Notes: generated by a model from the letters alone, not told the origin. A DNA stretch of 64,000 bases from Pseudoalteromonas lipolytica (GCF_001306915.1 NZ_LJTC01000001.1:345887-409886), one strand, 5' to 3'. Numbered from the stretch's first letter, positions 8,954-16,980 are shown. A program made the numbers and translations.

Positions 8954-10084
8954 TTTAGGTACAACCTTATAAACACCGACACCATCAACACCAAGATATA
9001 AATCACCATTAGGATGGGTGGCAAGGCTGCGCACGCGACCTACACCTTCAAATACCTTACTGTGGCCTGTTACTTTGTCACCATTAAGTTTCACTAACAC
9101 AAGGTGACCAAACTTCATCGAACCTACGGCAATTTGACCTTGCCACTGAGGGTATTTATCGCTGGTGATAAATTCCATTCCAGAAGGGGCAATGGAAGGC
9201 ACCCAATACCAATCAGGTTGTTCCATTCCCTCGCGACTGGTTTCGTCAGTAATTTTTGTACCAATGTAGTTGATCCCATAAGTGATCTCAGGCCAACCAT
9301 AGTTAGCACCTGCTTTAACTATGTTGATTTCATCGCCGCCACGGGGGCCATGTTCATGACTCCATATAACCCCAGTTTCTGGGTGCATCGCCATACCTTG
9401 AGGGTTACGGTGTCCATATGAATAAATACTTTTGTGAGTTGTTTTATGGTTATAAAACGGGTTTGATTTAGGGATAGAGCCATCGCTATTGATACGGTGA
9501 ATTTTGCCAGCATCATAGTCAAGGCTTTGTGGGTGAACGTCTCTTTTGCCACGGTCGCCAATAGAGAAGTACAAGTAACCTTGTTTGTCGAACTCAATAC
9601 GCGAACCATAGTGTTTTGTTGTTTCAATATTAGGCTCGCCATCAAACAATAATTGCTGATCGATAAGAGCCATATCTTTAAAGCGGGCGCGCATAATCGA
9701 GGTGTTATAACCCTCACCATCGCCTTCATAGCCCGAGTACGAAAAGTAAATCCAGCCATTGTCGGCAAAGTTCGGATCAAGCTCTATGTCTAATAAGCCC
9801 CCTTGACCTTCATCATGTACTTTAGGTGTGCCTTTAACTATTTGCTCAACGAGTTTGCCATCACGAATTAATCTAAGCTCGCCACGTCTGTCGGTAACGA
9901 GTAAGTCACGCTCGTTAAGCCAAGCCATACCCCACGGAATTTGAATTCCTTCACTTACTAATTCTAGTTTGTAGTCATTAGCGCTAGCATCCAGAGGGAT
10001 CTTTTGCTCCGGCTGAGCACACGCTTGCAAGCTCGACAAGCTAATTGAGGTAATGATTAAACTGTTAAACAAAGACCTTTTCAT
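8948..10084 (-). CDS. PQQ-dependent sugar dehydrogenase family lipoprotein (glucose/sorbosone dehydrogenase-like)
   Basis: A soluble-type aldose dehydrogenase beta-propeller (GSDH family) that oxidises an aldose sugar in the periplasm using PQQ. The start is ATG at 10084, preceded by GGAG with a 5-nt spacer; a start 24 bp upstream lacks this. The lipobox LQAC gives a lipidated cysteine near residue 21. Propeller blades are seen as IPWGMAWL near the N-terminus, DEGQGGLLDIELDPNF, SRIEFDKQGYLYFSIGDRG, SYGHRNPQGMAMHPETG, WSHEHGPRGGDEIN and GANYGWPEI, all typical of the family, including the conserved His of HGPRGGDE. The last serine codon and the stop codon lie inside the CCTACGA end of repeat cluster R1, so the native C-terminus may have been altered by the repeat. 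The substrate is unknown. Confidence 0.9.
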   Translation of the reverse strand: MKRSLFNSLIITSISLSSLQACAQPEQKIPLDASANDYKLELVSEGIQIPWGMAWLNERDLLVTDRRGELRLIRDGKLVEQIVKGTPKVHDEGQGGLLDIELDPNFADNGWIYFSYSGYEGDGEGYNTSIMRARFKDMALIDQQLLFDGEPNIETTKHYGSRIEFDKQGYLYFSIGDRGKRDVHPQSLDYDAGKIHRINSDGSIPKSNPFYNHKTTHKSIYSYGHRNPQGMAMHPETGVIWSHEHGPRGGDEINIVKAGANYGWPEITYGINYIGTKITDETSREGMEQPDWYWVPSIAPSGMEFITSDKYPQWQGQIAVGSMKFGHLVLVKLNGDKVTGHSKVFEGVGRVRSLATHPNGDLYLGVDGVGVYKVVPKS

Positions 10085-10202
10085 GGTAACTCCATAATAT
10101 TTAAACACGATGTTACTAGCCTAGCTGGTTCAGCATTAAATTGTTATTAACATTAGAGCAATGTGCGATTATTGGTAGGAAAAGCGAGGTAAAGAGTGGA
10201 GT

Positions 10203-10330
10203 ATTAGCCGTCAGTTTGAAAGCTGATGGCTCGTTGAACCATCGCGCGAAATAAATTTCACGCCTACGGTACTCCTTTACTCTTTCCCTTTGTAACTCGC
10301 TAACTTGTTTTAAATCTGCTAGCTTAGCAA
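10203..10330. repeat. Mosaic intergenic repeat cluster R2
   Basis: It repeats about 120 bp of cluster R1 in the same orientation: GCCGTCAGTTTGAAAGCTGA, GGCTCGTTGAACCATCGCGC, AAATAAATTTCACGCCTACG, CTTTACTCTTTCCC and CTCGCTAACTTG. It ends at TTTAAATCTGCTAGC and lacks the TTGGGTTTCGC hairpin. R1 and R2 flank the sugar dehydrogenase gene as direct repeats. Confidence 0.85.
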
Positions 10331-10362
10331 GTTCTTATTCTTAAAAGGATTTAACCAGTCGT

Positions 10363-11109
10363 ATGAAGACAGAAAAGTTTTTTAAATGGGTGTGGAATGT
10401 TAACGGCCTAATTTTACTTATGGGCTTAATCATTGGAGCAGCAGCAATAGGGTATAACTTTGTTGCTTACTTACTAAAGTCCGATAACCATGTTCAGCAA
10501 CAAACACTAAACTTAGCTGAAGATGAAAAGCAGCAAGAAAAGTGGAAACTGGGTTACCCCCGTAAGGTCGAGGGGAGTGATTTTTACTTTATCCCGTTGG
10601 AATCAGAAAAACTGGATATCGAGGTGAAAGCTGATGTAACAGTTTACAATAATTTTAGCGGTGGTTATAAATACAGACCTACGCGCTCAAAGAACATTTT
10701 GTTTCTTAATGACAAAACCAATCACGCCAAGTGGCTATTTAAAACAACGGATCAGTTGATCATAGAGTTTGGTGCTTTAAGCCATTACGAAGAGTTTGAT
10801 ACTCGAGTTTACAATGAGCAAAAAGCCAATGCTCCTAAGGCCGTTTCTTACGAAGTTATCAAAAACGATACCAACAACGACAAACTGCTCGATGGCAAAG
10901 ATAAGCGCACCTTCGCGCTAAGCAAGATTGATGGCTCAAACTACAGCGAAGTTATTTCAGGTTACAACCGCATTGTAGAGTCTAACCTCAACGCTGAGGG
11001 CAATTTATTCGTTGTATTTATCAATAACGATGAAGTTTACTCTATGCTGATAGACCTAGATACATTTGAAGTGATTAGTAAAAGCATGCTGCCGAAGGTA
11101 GGGGAGTGA
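10363..11109 (+). CDS. Membrane-anchored protein of unknown function with an EF-hand-like loop
   Basis: A 248-residue protein with one N-terminal transmembrane segment (about residues 14-38) and a soluble, probably periplasmic, remainder. Residues 169-180 read DTNNDKLLDGKD, a good EF-hand or dockerin-type calcium loop with acidic or amide residues at positions 1, 3, 5 and 12. Around it lies a beta-propeller-like pattern of FALSKIDGSNYSEV and NLFVVFINNDEVYSML. AAAGGA lies upstream of the ATG, somewhat far. It stands alone between repeat cluster R2 and the AT-rich two-gene unit. I do not recognise a named family, and no function is assigned. Confidence 0.75.
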   Translation: MKTEKFFKWVWNVNGLILLMGLIIGAAAIGYNFVAYLLKSDNHVQQQTLNLAEDEKQQEKWKLGYPRKVEGSDFYFIPLESEKLDIEVKADVTVYNNFSGGYKYRPTRSKNILFLNDKTNHAKWLFKTTDQLIIEFGALSHYEEFDTRVYNEQKANAPKAVSYEVIKNDTNNDKLLDGKDKRTFALSKIDGSNYSEVISGYNRIVESNLNAEGNLFVVFINNDEVYSMLIDLDTFEVISKSMLPKVGE

Positions 11110-11268
11110 AATTGATTTCTTAATATTTACAGCTTCTGGCTAATCATTTGAAGTAAGGTGTTTGTTTTATAATTAAGAAGGCGAAGTTTCTATTTTATAT
11201 CTTGGTAATTTTTTGTATCATTTTATTTTAAAAGCATTCTTATATTGCATTTAGTCGGGAGAAATTGC

Positions 11269-12456
11269 ATGGATGATAGTGGCTTAATTAGTTTCTTCAG
11301 AGTCGAGGATTGCGGCCTTTATAGAATTAGAAGAAACGCAGAAAGTGAGTTCAAAAGTGATGACTTTACTTCCGTTTCAAAGGAACTTTATGATTGGCTA
11401 AAAGATAGGAATGTTTTAAATACGATTCCATGGGATCCTTCTGAACACCCAAGAAGAGATAAAGTTTATTGCAAAGATGTCACTTTTGATGAAGCAACAG
11501 GTGATTACTTATTTGTTTTATGGTTTGCGAATTCAGATGCCGCTGGTGAGGTCGGAGGAATTGATCTAAATGCGAAAGTTGGTGAAACAACCAATGATTC
11601 TGAAAAAATAGAAGCCAAGAACTCTTCAGGTAAGGAGTTAACTATCGGAAAAGCAATGTATTATTGGTTTATCCCCTCCTTAAACCTTGTAGCTTCTATC
11701 AACTTTAAACATTCAAAAGCTGATAATGATTCTTTTACAAATTTTGTTAAAAGATGGTTCGATAATAAACATAAGCATCCGAATAAGAATGTAAGTAGAT
11801 CAACACATGAGGATCCAAGAACGGGTCTTGAAATTTCACGAGTTTCTGTTTCATATTTATCTGATGATCGTAAATACTCAATGAGTTTTAAGTTTAAAGC
11901 TACTGAGAAAGAAACAAATATTTTTAGTATAGACAAGCGCCAACTTGCAAAAAAAATATCCCATGTAGTAATTAGAGACACTGTTTCTACCACAGCTATT
12001 TCTGAAAGAAGTTCAGGAGTAAAACTGTGGGATAAATTAAGTAAAAAGAAAGTCAATTCTCGAAGAACTCAACAAATAGAGGTTGTTGAGCAGGTAACTC
12101 TTAGCGAAGACGAAATTGATAGTATTATTAAATTATATGAAGATGAAATTAAGCCAAATGACACATGGAACAATATTGGTTTCAGAGAAGTTGATTCAGG
12201 AAATACGAAATGGTTCTCATCTTATACCCACCGACCAAAAATTTTGATTAATGAAAATTTGAAGCACAATAAACTTTTTTTCAATGCTGAAACTATGTGG
12301 AAAGAGATTACCGACAAAAGAGATGATCTTTTATTAAATATGAAGTCACATTTAGAGTCAGAAGTGCAAACAAAAGAAAAAGGTAATGAGTCAAATTTAG
12401 AGGCCATGGTTAAGAGCAATGATGCTGGATTAGGCCATGCTGTCGGAGAGTCTTAA
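11269..12456 (+). CDS. Uncharacterised soluble protein, first gene of an AT-rich two-gene unit
   Basis: Start at ATG 11269, preceded by GGGAGA with an 8-nt spacer; an in-frame ATG at 11245 has no such site. The product is 395 residues with no signal peptide or membrane segment. The N-terminal third is a mixed alpha/beta region (FFRVEDCGLYRIRR, then YDWLKDR, then YLFVLWFANSD), followed by MYYWFIPSLNLVASINFKH and a basic middle rich in Lys and Arg. The C-terminal 60 residues are low-complexity and charged. The stop overlaps the next gene's start (TAATG), implying translational coupling to a small membrane protein. The order 'soluble protein then multi-TM protein' resembles RexA-RexB abortive exclusion and, loosely, Kiwa. 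I cannot establish homology to either by eye. Base composition is visibly more AT-rich than in neighbouring genes, which suggests transfer. Confidence 0.8.
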   Translation: MDDSGLISFFRVEDCGLYRIRRNAESEFKSDDFTSVSKELYDWLKDRNVLNTIPWDPSEHPRRDKVYCKDVTFDEATGDYLFVLWFANSDAAGEVGGIDLNAKVGETTNDSEKIEAKNSSGKELTIGKAMYYWFIPSLNLVASINFKHSKADNDSFTNFVKRWFDNKHKHPNKNVSRSTHEDPRTGLEISRVSVSYLSDDRKYSMSFKFKATEKETNIFSIDKRQLAKKISHVVIRDTVSTTAISERSSGVKLWDKLSKKKVNSRRTQQIEVVEQVTLSEDEIDSIIKLYEDEIKPNDTWNNIGFREVDSGNTKWFSSYTHRPKILINENLKHNKLFFNAETMWKEITDKRDDLLLNMKSHLESEVQTKEKGNESNLEAMVKSNDAGLGHAVGES

Positions 12457-12950
12457 TGAAATATACTATAGCTGTACTGGCTGTTTTATCATTCATTTTG
12501 GTGTACTTTTTTTCTGCAAATTTAGTTTCAACAGAAATTAAAGATATCTTAAGCGGGCTTTTAAGCATTTCTGCTGCTGTATTGACTATTAGCGGATTGT
12601 GGTTGGCTATACTATATCCTGAAGCTGTAAGAGATTTGGCAAAAGAAAAAATTGCATCATCTGAAGAGACTTACAATGTCAAGGTTGTAGAAAAGCTAGT
12701 GATTTGTATAGTTTCTTCTGCATTTATTATGGCTTTTGTTGTTTTGAGAGGCTTAATTTATAGTTTTTATAGCCCAGGTTATAATCTTTCAATTGATCAA
12801 TACTTAAACTTTTTTGGGCTGTGGGTTTTAGTTTTTGCTATATTTATGCAGCTTTTAACTTTTTTCGTTGTAATAACTTTATGTTTGGATTTTGCATCGA
12901 AACTACATGATTTATTGGAAGATAAAAAAGGAAAAGACGATTTATTGTAA
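12456..12950 (+). CDS. Small multi-pass membrane protein, second gene of the two-gene unit
   Basis: A 164-residue protein with four hydrophobic segments at about residues 4-22, 30-55, 80-103 and 119-145. A conserved-looking cytoplasmic loop (YPEAVRDLAKEKIASSEE) lies between the second and third, and the tail is charged (DLLEDKKGKDDLL). Its ATG overlaps the stop of the upstream gene by one base, so the two proteins are probably made in fixed ratio and act together. In known two-gene anti-phage systems of this shape, the membrane partner is the effector that disturbs the envelope. That role here is a hypothesis from organisation only. No family is recognised. Confidence 0.8.
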   Translation: MKYTIAVLAVLSFILVYFFSANLVSTEIKDILSGLLSISAAVLTISGLWLAILYPEAVRDLAKEKIASSEETYNVKVVEKLVICIVSSAFIMAFVVLRGLIYSFYSPGYNLSIDQYLNFFGLWVLVFAIFMQLLTFFVVITLCLDFASKLHDLLEDKKGKDDLL

Positions 12951-13160
12951 TGGCTTTAGGTTGCTTTGAATTTATTAATATAGAATTGTCTCAAAAAATA
13001 GAAACTTTTTTAGAGATTGTTTTTTGAGTGTTTGAAATGATATTAAAATATTTGAGTGGATTCTAAATTATCATTAATTAGTTTTAATTCCACTCTTATT
13101 TTAATATTTTATTGATTGTCTCAAGTCTGGCTGTTTATAGCGGCACATTTTTAATCTCTA
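12951..13160. other. AT-rich non-coding stretch with a long imperfect inverted repeat
   Basis: GATATTAAAATATTTGAGTGGA (13039-13060, shown in part: the core is TTGAGTGGA) faces TCCACTCTTATTTTAATAT (13089-13107), leaving a 28-nt loop. A 10-bp direct repeat, ATTGTCTCAA, occurs at 12984-12993 and again near 13125-13134. No coding frame is convincing. It may be a terminator or a structured 3' region of the two-gene unit. Confidence 0.4.
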
Positions 13161-13174
13161 AACAGTGACGCTCT

Positions 13175-13480
13175 AAAGCCCGACCTACAAGGGTATGGAT
13201 TGAGGCCATCGCGCGAAATAAACTTCACGCCTACGCGGGGTAAACCCGCTGCTACCTAAAAGCTTGCGACTTTACTCTTGTAACTCGTTACCTTGTATTA
13301 AATCTGAGAGCTGACGGCTGAAAGCTGATGGCTTGTTGAACCATCGTGCGAAATAAATTTCACGCCTATGGTCATCCTTTACTCTTTCCCCTTGTAGCTC
13401 GCTAACTTTTTTAAATCTGACTGCTCTGAGTGTGTTGGGTTTCGCTACGCTCTACCCAACCTACGAGCTCGCTAACTCGT
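13175..13480. repeat. Mosaic intergenic repeat cluster R3
   Basis: It contains two successive copies of the CGCGAAATAAA..TTCACGCCTA core (about 13210 and 13350), each followed by a TTTACTCTT..CTCG block. There are heptads between them (GCTGACGGCTGAAAGCTGATGG), then the TTGGGTTTCGCTACGCTCTA hairpin, and finally CTCGCTAACTCG. The last block supplies the stop codon of the next gene on the minus strand. Confidence 0.85.
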
Positions 13481-14071
13481 ACACTTTTTCGCCTCATGGG
13501 TTAACTGTTTGAGTGCGATGATTTGGCCTTGTTTGTTCTGGTCTAGGGCGAGTAGGTCACCTTGGTGAATATGAGTATCTAGGGTGCCGTGTTTTTGTAG
13601 TTCTTCAAGGAGTGATTGTTTAATTTGTACTATGACATTTTGCTCGCAGTCGGCGATATACCAGTCGTTATCAACAGTGACTAGACGGCCGGTGAAGCTG
13701 GTGCGGGCTTGGTGATTGGCTAATGCTTGTTGGTAGTTCGCATCTAGGCTTTGTTTTTGTTGTTTAAGATTACTCACATAGCTGCCTTTGGCGTCGAGTT
13801 CGTGTACCTCAAGCCATTGATAATCTGATAAATCCACGGCGTAAACATCGGTTAATTCACGGTTGTTGTATTGCAGCATGACAAAGCCAAGAATCGCTAA
13901 AGCAGCAAAAACTCCGGTCATTTGCAGGCCTAAAAAGCGCTGTGGTCTTGGCGTTGCCGACTGTGGCTTTTGCATATGTGAAAGCTCGTCGCTGCTTAAG
14001 CTGTGCTCTGCCTTACGTTTTTGAAAATGTGCTTTTAAATCAGTATCGAGTTGCTCGTCGTTACGCTTCAT
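13472..14071 (-). CDS. Putative anti-sigma factor (single-pass membrane protein)
   Basis: A 199-residue protein that begins inside the end of the ECF sigma gene (11-nt overlap), the usual position of a cognate anti-sigma factor. Residues 1-46 are hydrophilic and would contact the sigma factor in the cytoplasm. A transmembrane helix covers about 47-67, and the rest is periplasmic with a glutamine-rich helical stretch (NLKQQKQSLDANYQQAL) and a beta-rich end. There is no zinc-binding ZAS motif (HxxxCxxC), so this is not the common anti-sigma class; assignment is by position and topology. The stop codon TAG falls inside the CTCGCTAACTCG block of repeat cluster R3, so the final residues (KKCTS) may have been changed by the repeat. 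Confidence 0.7.
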   Translation of the reverse strand: MKRNDEQLDTDLKAHFQKRKAEHSLSSDELSHMQKPQSATPRPQRFLGLQMTGVFAALAILGFVMLQYNNRELTDVYAVDLSDYQWLEVHELDAKGSYVSNLKQQKQSLDANYQQALANHQARTSFTGRLVTVDNDWYIADCEQNVIVQIKQSLLEELQKHGTLDTHIHQGDLLALDQNKQGQIIALKQLTHEAKKCTS

Positions 14072-14612
14072 GATGGCCTCCTAGTTGTTGTTTCAGGTTT
14101 TGACGGGCATATCGCAGCCGAGTTTTAATGGTCTCTGGGTTACTTTGTGTGATAGCTACAATATCATCGAGACTAAAGCCTTCTTGCTGTAAGGTCAGCG
14201 CTTCACGTTGTACAAAGCTAAGCGCCATAAGTGCTTTATCAAAGGCTTCGTAGTTGTAGTGATAACTCTCATTCTGAGATTCGGTAAATAGCTGGTTATC
14301 TTCTAATTCAACGAACTTTTGCTGCTTACGAAATTCATCAATTAATAAATTACGAGCTAATCGAAAAAGCCACGCTTTTGGGTTGTTCTGATCATTGTAA
14401 AAGTCGCGTTTATCAATAACTTTTAACCAAGTTTGCTGGCATATATCAAGGGCAAGATCTTTATCACTTTGTGTAACTAGATAGTGATAAAGATCATTCC
14501 CGTATTGAGCAACGAGTTGGTTAAGGTAACGGTTGTCGCCCGTTTTGGCATACTGCGCCAAACAATCTGTGTTTGGCTTGTCAAATAACCATGTCTTGAT
14601 GCTCATTAGCAT
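14061..14612 (-). CDS. ECF-type RNA polymerase sigma factor
   Basis: A 183-residue sigma-70 family protein. Region 2 is seen as LALDICQQTWLKVID and PKAWLFRLARNLLIDEFRK, the -10-recognising helices. Region 4 is seen as LMALSFVQREALTLQQEGF and TQSNPETIKTRLRYARQNL, the helix-turn-helix for the -35 element. It lies 6 bp after tonB and overlaps the anti-sigma gene, so the three form one operon. The start could be either of two nearby ATGs (14612 or 14606), and neither has a strong ribosome-binding site. The stimulus is unknown. Linkage to tonB hints at envelope or nutrient-uptake control rather than classic FecI iron signalling, since no FecR-like or FecA-like gene is adjacent. Confidence 0.85.
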   Translation of the reverse strand: MLMSIKTWLFDKPNTDCLAQYAKTGDNRYLNQLVAQYGNDLYHYLVTQSDKDLALDICQQTWLKVIDKRDFYNDQNNPKAWLFRLARNLLIDEFRKQQKFVELEDNQLFTESQNESYHYNYEAFDKALMALSFVQREALTLQQEGFSLDDIVAITQSNPETIKTRLRYARQNLKQQLGGHHEA

Positions 14613-14618
14613 AGGCAG

Positions 14619-15266
14619 TTATCCATCTATTTTAAAATCAAGTTGAACGCTTTGGTTTGTTTGCAATTGTGCCACACCTTCAACAACTTTAGGGCGATAT
14701 TTCCAACGTTTAATGGCGCGAATTGCTTCACGGTCAAATACCCGTTTAGGCTCAGCATCAATAATAACAGGATCAATCACTTCACCAGTCGGTGAAATAC
14801 TAAAGCTAATTTGCACCCAACCTTCAATGCCGTCGCGAGCTGCTACCGGAGGGTACTTAGGGTTAATACGCACAATTGGCGTTGCATCTCCTGTTGGTTG
14901 ATTAATAGTTTTGCTCAGTGTGTCGCCAATGTTATCGAATGTCATTGTTGGTGTTAAATCAGCTACCACAACTGTTTCGGTCGTATCAATGGTTGGCCGC
15001 GGTGGCACTTTTGGTGGCATTTTTGCAACTGGCGGTGGCGGCAGTGTTTGCTTTACTTGTACTTTTGAGTCTTCCGGTACTTCATAAATTTCAACCGTGA
15101 TGTCTGGGCCTGTTTTTACATCGGCTCTTTGCTCAGCAGAAATTAAGTACTGCATAAATGCAAATGCTGCAAAGGTCATGACACCACCACCAATAATTGC
15201 TGCGGTTGTCTTTAAAGCAGCATTGCTGTTATTCAAGCTTGCTGAGTTTAGTGGTAAAGTATGCAT
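14619..15266 (-). CDS. TonB family energy transducer
   Basis: An inner-membrane protein that transmits proton-motive force from ExbBD to outer-membrane receptors. The start is ATG at 15266, preceded by GAGGA with a 6-nt spacer; an upstream GTG (15341) in the same frame has no such site. A transmembrane segment lies at about residues 20-42. A proline-rich spacer follows (PPPPVAKMPPKVPPRP), then the C-terminal TonB domain with the family signature INPKYPPVAARDGIEGWV and the RAIKRWKYRP helix. It heads an operon with the ECF sigma and anti-sigma genes. No exbB or exbD is present in the window. Confidence 0.9.
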   Translation of the reverse strand: MHTLPLNSASLNNSNAALKTTAAIIGGGVMTFAAFAFMQYLISAEQRADVKTGPDITVEIYEVPEDSKVQVKQTLPPPPVAKMPPKVPPRPTIDTTETVVVADLTPTMTFDNIGDTLSKTINQPTGDATPIVRINPKYPPVAARDGIEGWVQISFSISPTGEVIDPVIIDAEPKRVFDREAIRAIKRWKYRPKVVEGVAQLQTNQSVQLDFKIDG

Positions 15267-15372
15267 AGCCGTTCCTCTTTGGATAATTGCTTTCATAGCT
15301 AAAACGGCTGGCAAATAAAAAAGGGGTGAAATTTTTTTCACTTTTTATTTTTCACAAGTTTTTTAGGTTGTT

Positions 15373-15879
15373 ATGAAACTTATTCAAATAGATAAAGCCC
15401 GTTACCGTAAACATTTAAACCAAGTAATTATTGCTTGTGTAATTGCTTTAGCCGTTGGCAGTTTAGCCATTTCACAAACATTAATTGCGTTATTTCCTGA
15501 TCCAAGCGGTAGCCATTTTCATTGGAACCTATTAGGTGTTGTTGTGTGTAGTTTGCTGGTGGGCTTTGTGCTTAATAAGTACCGCAATCATGATTACATG
15601 ACTGAAATTGTCTATGTGTGGGAGCTTAAAAAAGCGCTGAATAAAATCACCCGTAAAATGCCAAAGTTAAAAGCAGCAGGGCGTGAGGGCAATGCCGATG
15701 CTTTATTAGCAATTCAATACAGTTATGCGGGGTCACGTTTGTTATGGCAGCTTGATGACAACACTATTACCATGGATGAGTTGGCAATTAAGCAGGCTGA
15801 GCTTGATAGTGTTGCGCAGCAGTACAATTTAACTTTAGATGTTGATAAGTATGACGAAAAGATACTAAATCAATACTAA
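15373..15879 (+). CDS. DUF3087 family inner-membrane protein
   Basis: A 168-residue protein beginning with the family's characteristic KLIQIDKARYRKHLNQVI. Two transmembrane helices lie at about residues 17-40 and 53-70, and the cytoplasmic C-terminal half contains YVWELKKALNKITRKMPKLK. The family is widespread in marine gammaproteobacteria, but no function is known to me. It is divergent from tonB, with only about 100 bp between the starts. Confidence 0.8.
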   Translation: MKLIQIDKARYRKHLNQVIIACVIALAVGSLAISQTLIALFPDPSGSHFHWNLLGVVVCSLLVGFVLNKYRNHDYMTEIVYVWELKKALNKITRKMPKLKAAGREGNADALLAIQYSYAGSRLLWQLDDNTITMDELAIKQAELDSVAQQYNLTLDVDKYDEKILNQY

Positions 15880-15944
15880 AAAGTTGTCTTTGTACCTATT
15901 TTGCTTTATTTTTTGTTGCGTCAAAATTTTAAAGATTGTGAACA

Positions 15945-16466
15945 ATGAAAAAAATAACACATACAGTTGTCTCGTTGCTGCTACTAGGCCCCACTTTTGC
16001 TAGCGCTAATGATATTAGTTTTTCGATTGGTGGTGGCTATCCGTACTTTGTAATACCTGAAGTATCTGTTGCAAGTGCTGACTTAAGCCAGCGTTGGTAT
16101 GGCAATTATAAGATAGGCCTTGATGATGGATTTGCTGTGGGTTTTGAGCAAGCTATAAGTGATAATAATAAACATGCAATCGGCTTGCTGGTTGGCGCAT
16201 TAGGAAACAGAGAAGTAGATACTCAGTGCGATGAATCTCAAAATAGCGATGAACTTACAGCAGCATTTGCCAACGCAATTGGTTGTGCTCTCGCTGAAGC
16301 GTTTGATGAAGAAACCACTAATGGTATTGGGCTTAGTTACAGCTATAATTTCAGTGGCTTAAACCAAGACGGTTGGCGATTGAGGTTTGAATTAGGGTAC
16401 GGTGAAGCCTCAAGCGATGATAATAAACGTGTTGATGGTGGTATCAACTTGAGTTATGAGTTTTAA
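15945..16466 (+). CDS. Small predicted outer-membrane beta-barrel protein
   Basis: 173 residues with a signal peptide (about 1-21, ending TFASA). Alternating hydrophobic strands follow (ISFSIGGGYPYFVIP, WYGNYKIGLDDGFAVGFEQ, HAIGLLVGALG, GIGLSYSYNF, WRLRFELGYGEA), and the C-terminal strand ends in phenylalanine (GGINLSYEF). One pair of cysteines lies in a loop (TQCDES, IGCALAE) and may form a disulfide. This is the pattern of an 8-stranded barrel of the OmpW/OmpX size class. No specific family is recognised. It is probably exported to the outer membrane. Confidence 0.7.
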   Translation: MKKITHTVVSLLLLGPTFASANDISFSIGGGYPYFVIPEVSVASADLSQRWYGNYKIGLDDGFAVGFEQAISDNNKHAIGLLVGALGNREVDTQCDESQNSDELTAAFANAIGCALAEAFDEETTNGIGLSYSYNFSGLNQDGWRLRFELGYGEASSDDNKRVDGGINLSYEF

Positions 16467-16505
16467 GCAATTTTTTGAAGCAAATAATAAAGGTGGTTCA
16501 TTTTA

Positions 16506-16955
16506 ATGAAGAAGATTTTGATTGTTTGCTTAGGCAATATTTGCCGCTCACCCACAGCTGAAGCGGTGCTTCGTAGTCGAGCAAAGTCATTAGGTATTAA
16601 TGTCAAAGTTGATTCTGCTGGCACCATTGGTTATCACCAAGGTAATCCACCAGATCCTCGCTCAAAAGCAGCAGCCGAAAAGCGCGGCTATAGTTTTAAA
16701 GGAATTTATTCGCGACCTGTGACTCAAGCTGATTTTTATGAGTTTGATTTAATCCTCGCAGCCGACAAGCAAAATCTTGCTGATTTAAAAGCCCAGTGTC
16801 CAGAGCACTTACAATATAAGCTGTCGCTATTTTTAAGTCATGGTGACGCAGGGGAAAGCGAGATCCCTGATCCCTACTATGGTGGCGATCTAGGCTTCGA
16901 AAAAGTACTCGATTTAATTGAGAACGCAGCAGATAAACTACTTAACAAGATATGA
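16506..16955 (+). CDS. Low-molecular-weight protein-tyrosine phosphatase
   Basis: A 149-residue cytoplasmic phosphatase. The P-loop CLGNICRS gives catalytic Cys8 and Arg14, and the general-acid aspartate is in DPYYGGDLGF near residue 121. Length and motifs are standard for the LMWPTP family (Wzb, YfkJ types). No capsule or tyrosine-kinase gene is nearby, so the substrate cannot be deduced. It converges with the TPR-TonB gene, separated by a hairpin. Confidence 0.93.
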   Translation: MKKILIVCLGNICRSPTAEAVLRSRAKSLGINVKVDSAGTIGYHQGNPPDPRSKAAAEKRGYSFKGIYSRPVTQADFYEFDLILAADKQNLADLKAQCPEHLQYKLSLFLSHGDAGESEIPDPYYGGDLGFEKVLDLIENAADKLLNKI

Positions 16956-16956
16956 T

Positions 16957-16975
16957 AGGGTCGCACTGCGACCCT
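16957..16975. terminator. Hairpin between convergent genes, probable bidirectional terminator
   Basis: AGGGTCGC (16957-16964) pairs with GCGACCCT (16968-16975) around a 3-nt loop. It lies immediately after the phosphatase stop and just before the stop of the convergent gene. The T tract is poor on both sides. Confidence 0.6.
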
Positions 16976-16980
16976 GTTAT

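Noticed and set aside
11269..12950. Calling the two-gene unit RexAB or Kiwa
   Set aside because: Only gene order, size class and topology agree. No sequence motif shared with RexA, RexB or KwaB could be shown by eye, so I left the genes unnamed.
12951..13160. Retron-type non-coding RNA
   Set aside because: Inverted repeats are present, but no reverse transcriptase gene is in the neighbourhood.
15267..15341. Longer N-terminus of TonB starting at a GTG
   Set aside because: The internal ATG at 15266 has a good ribosome-binding site (GAGGA), and the upstream part overlaps the presumed promoter of the divergent gene.
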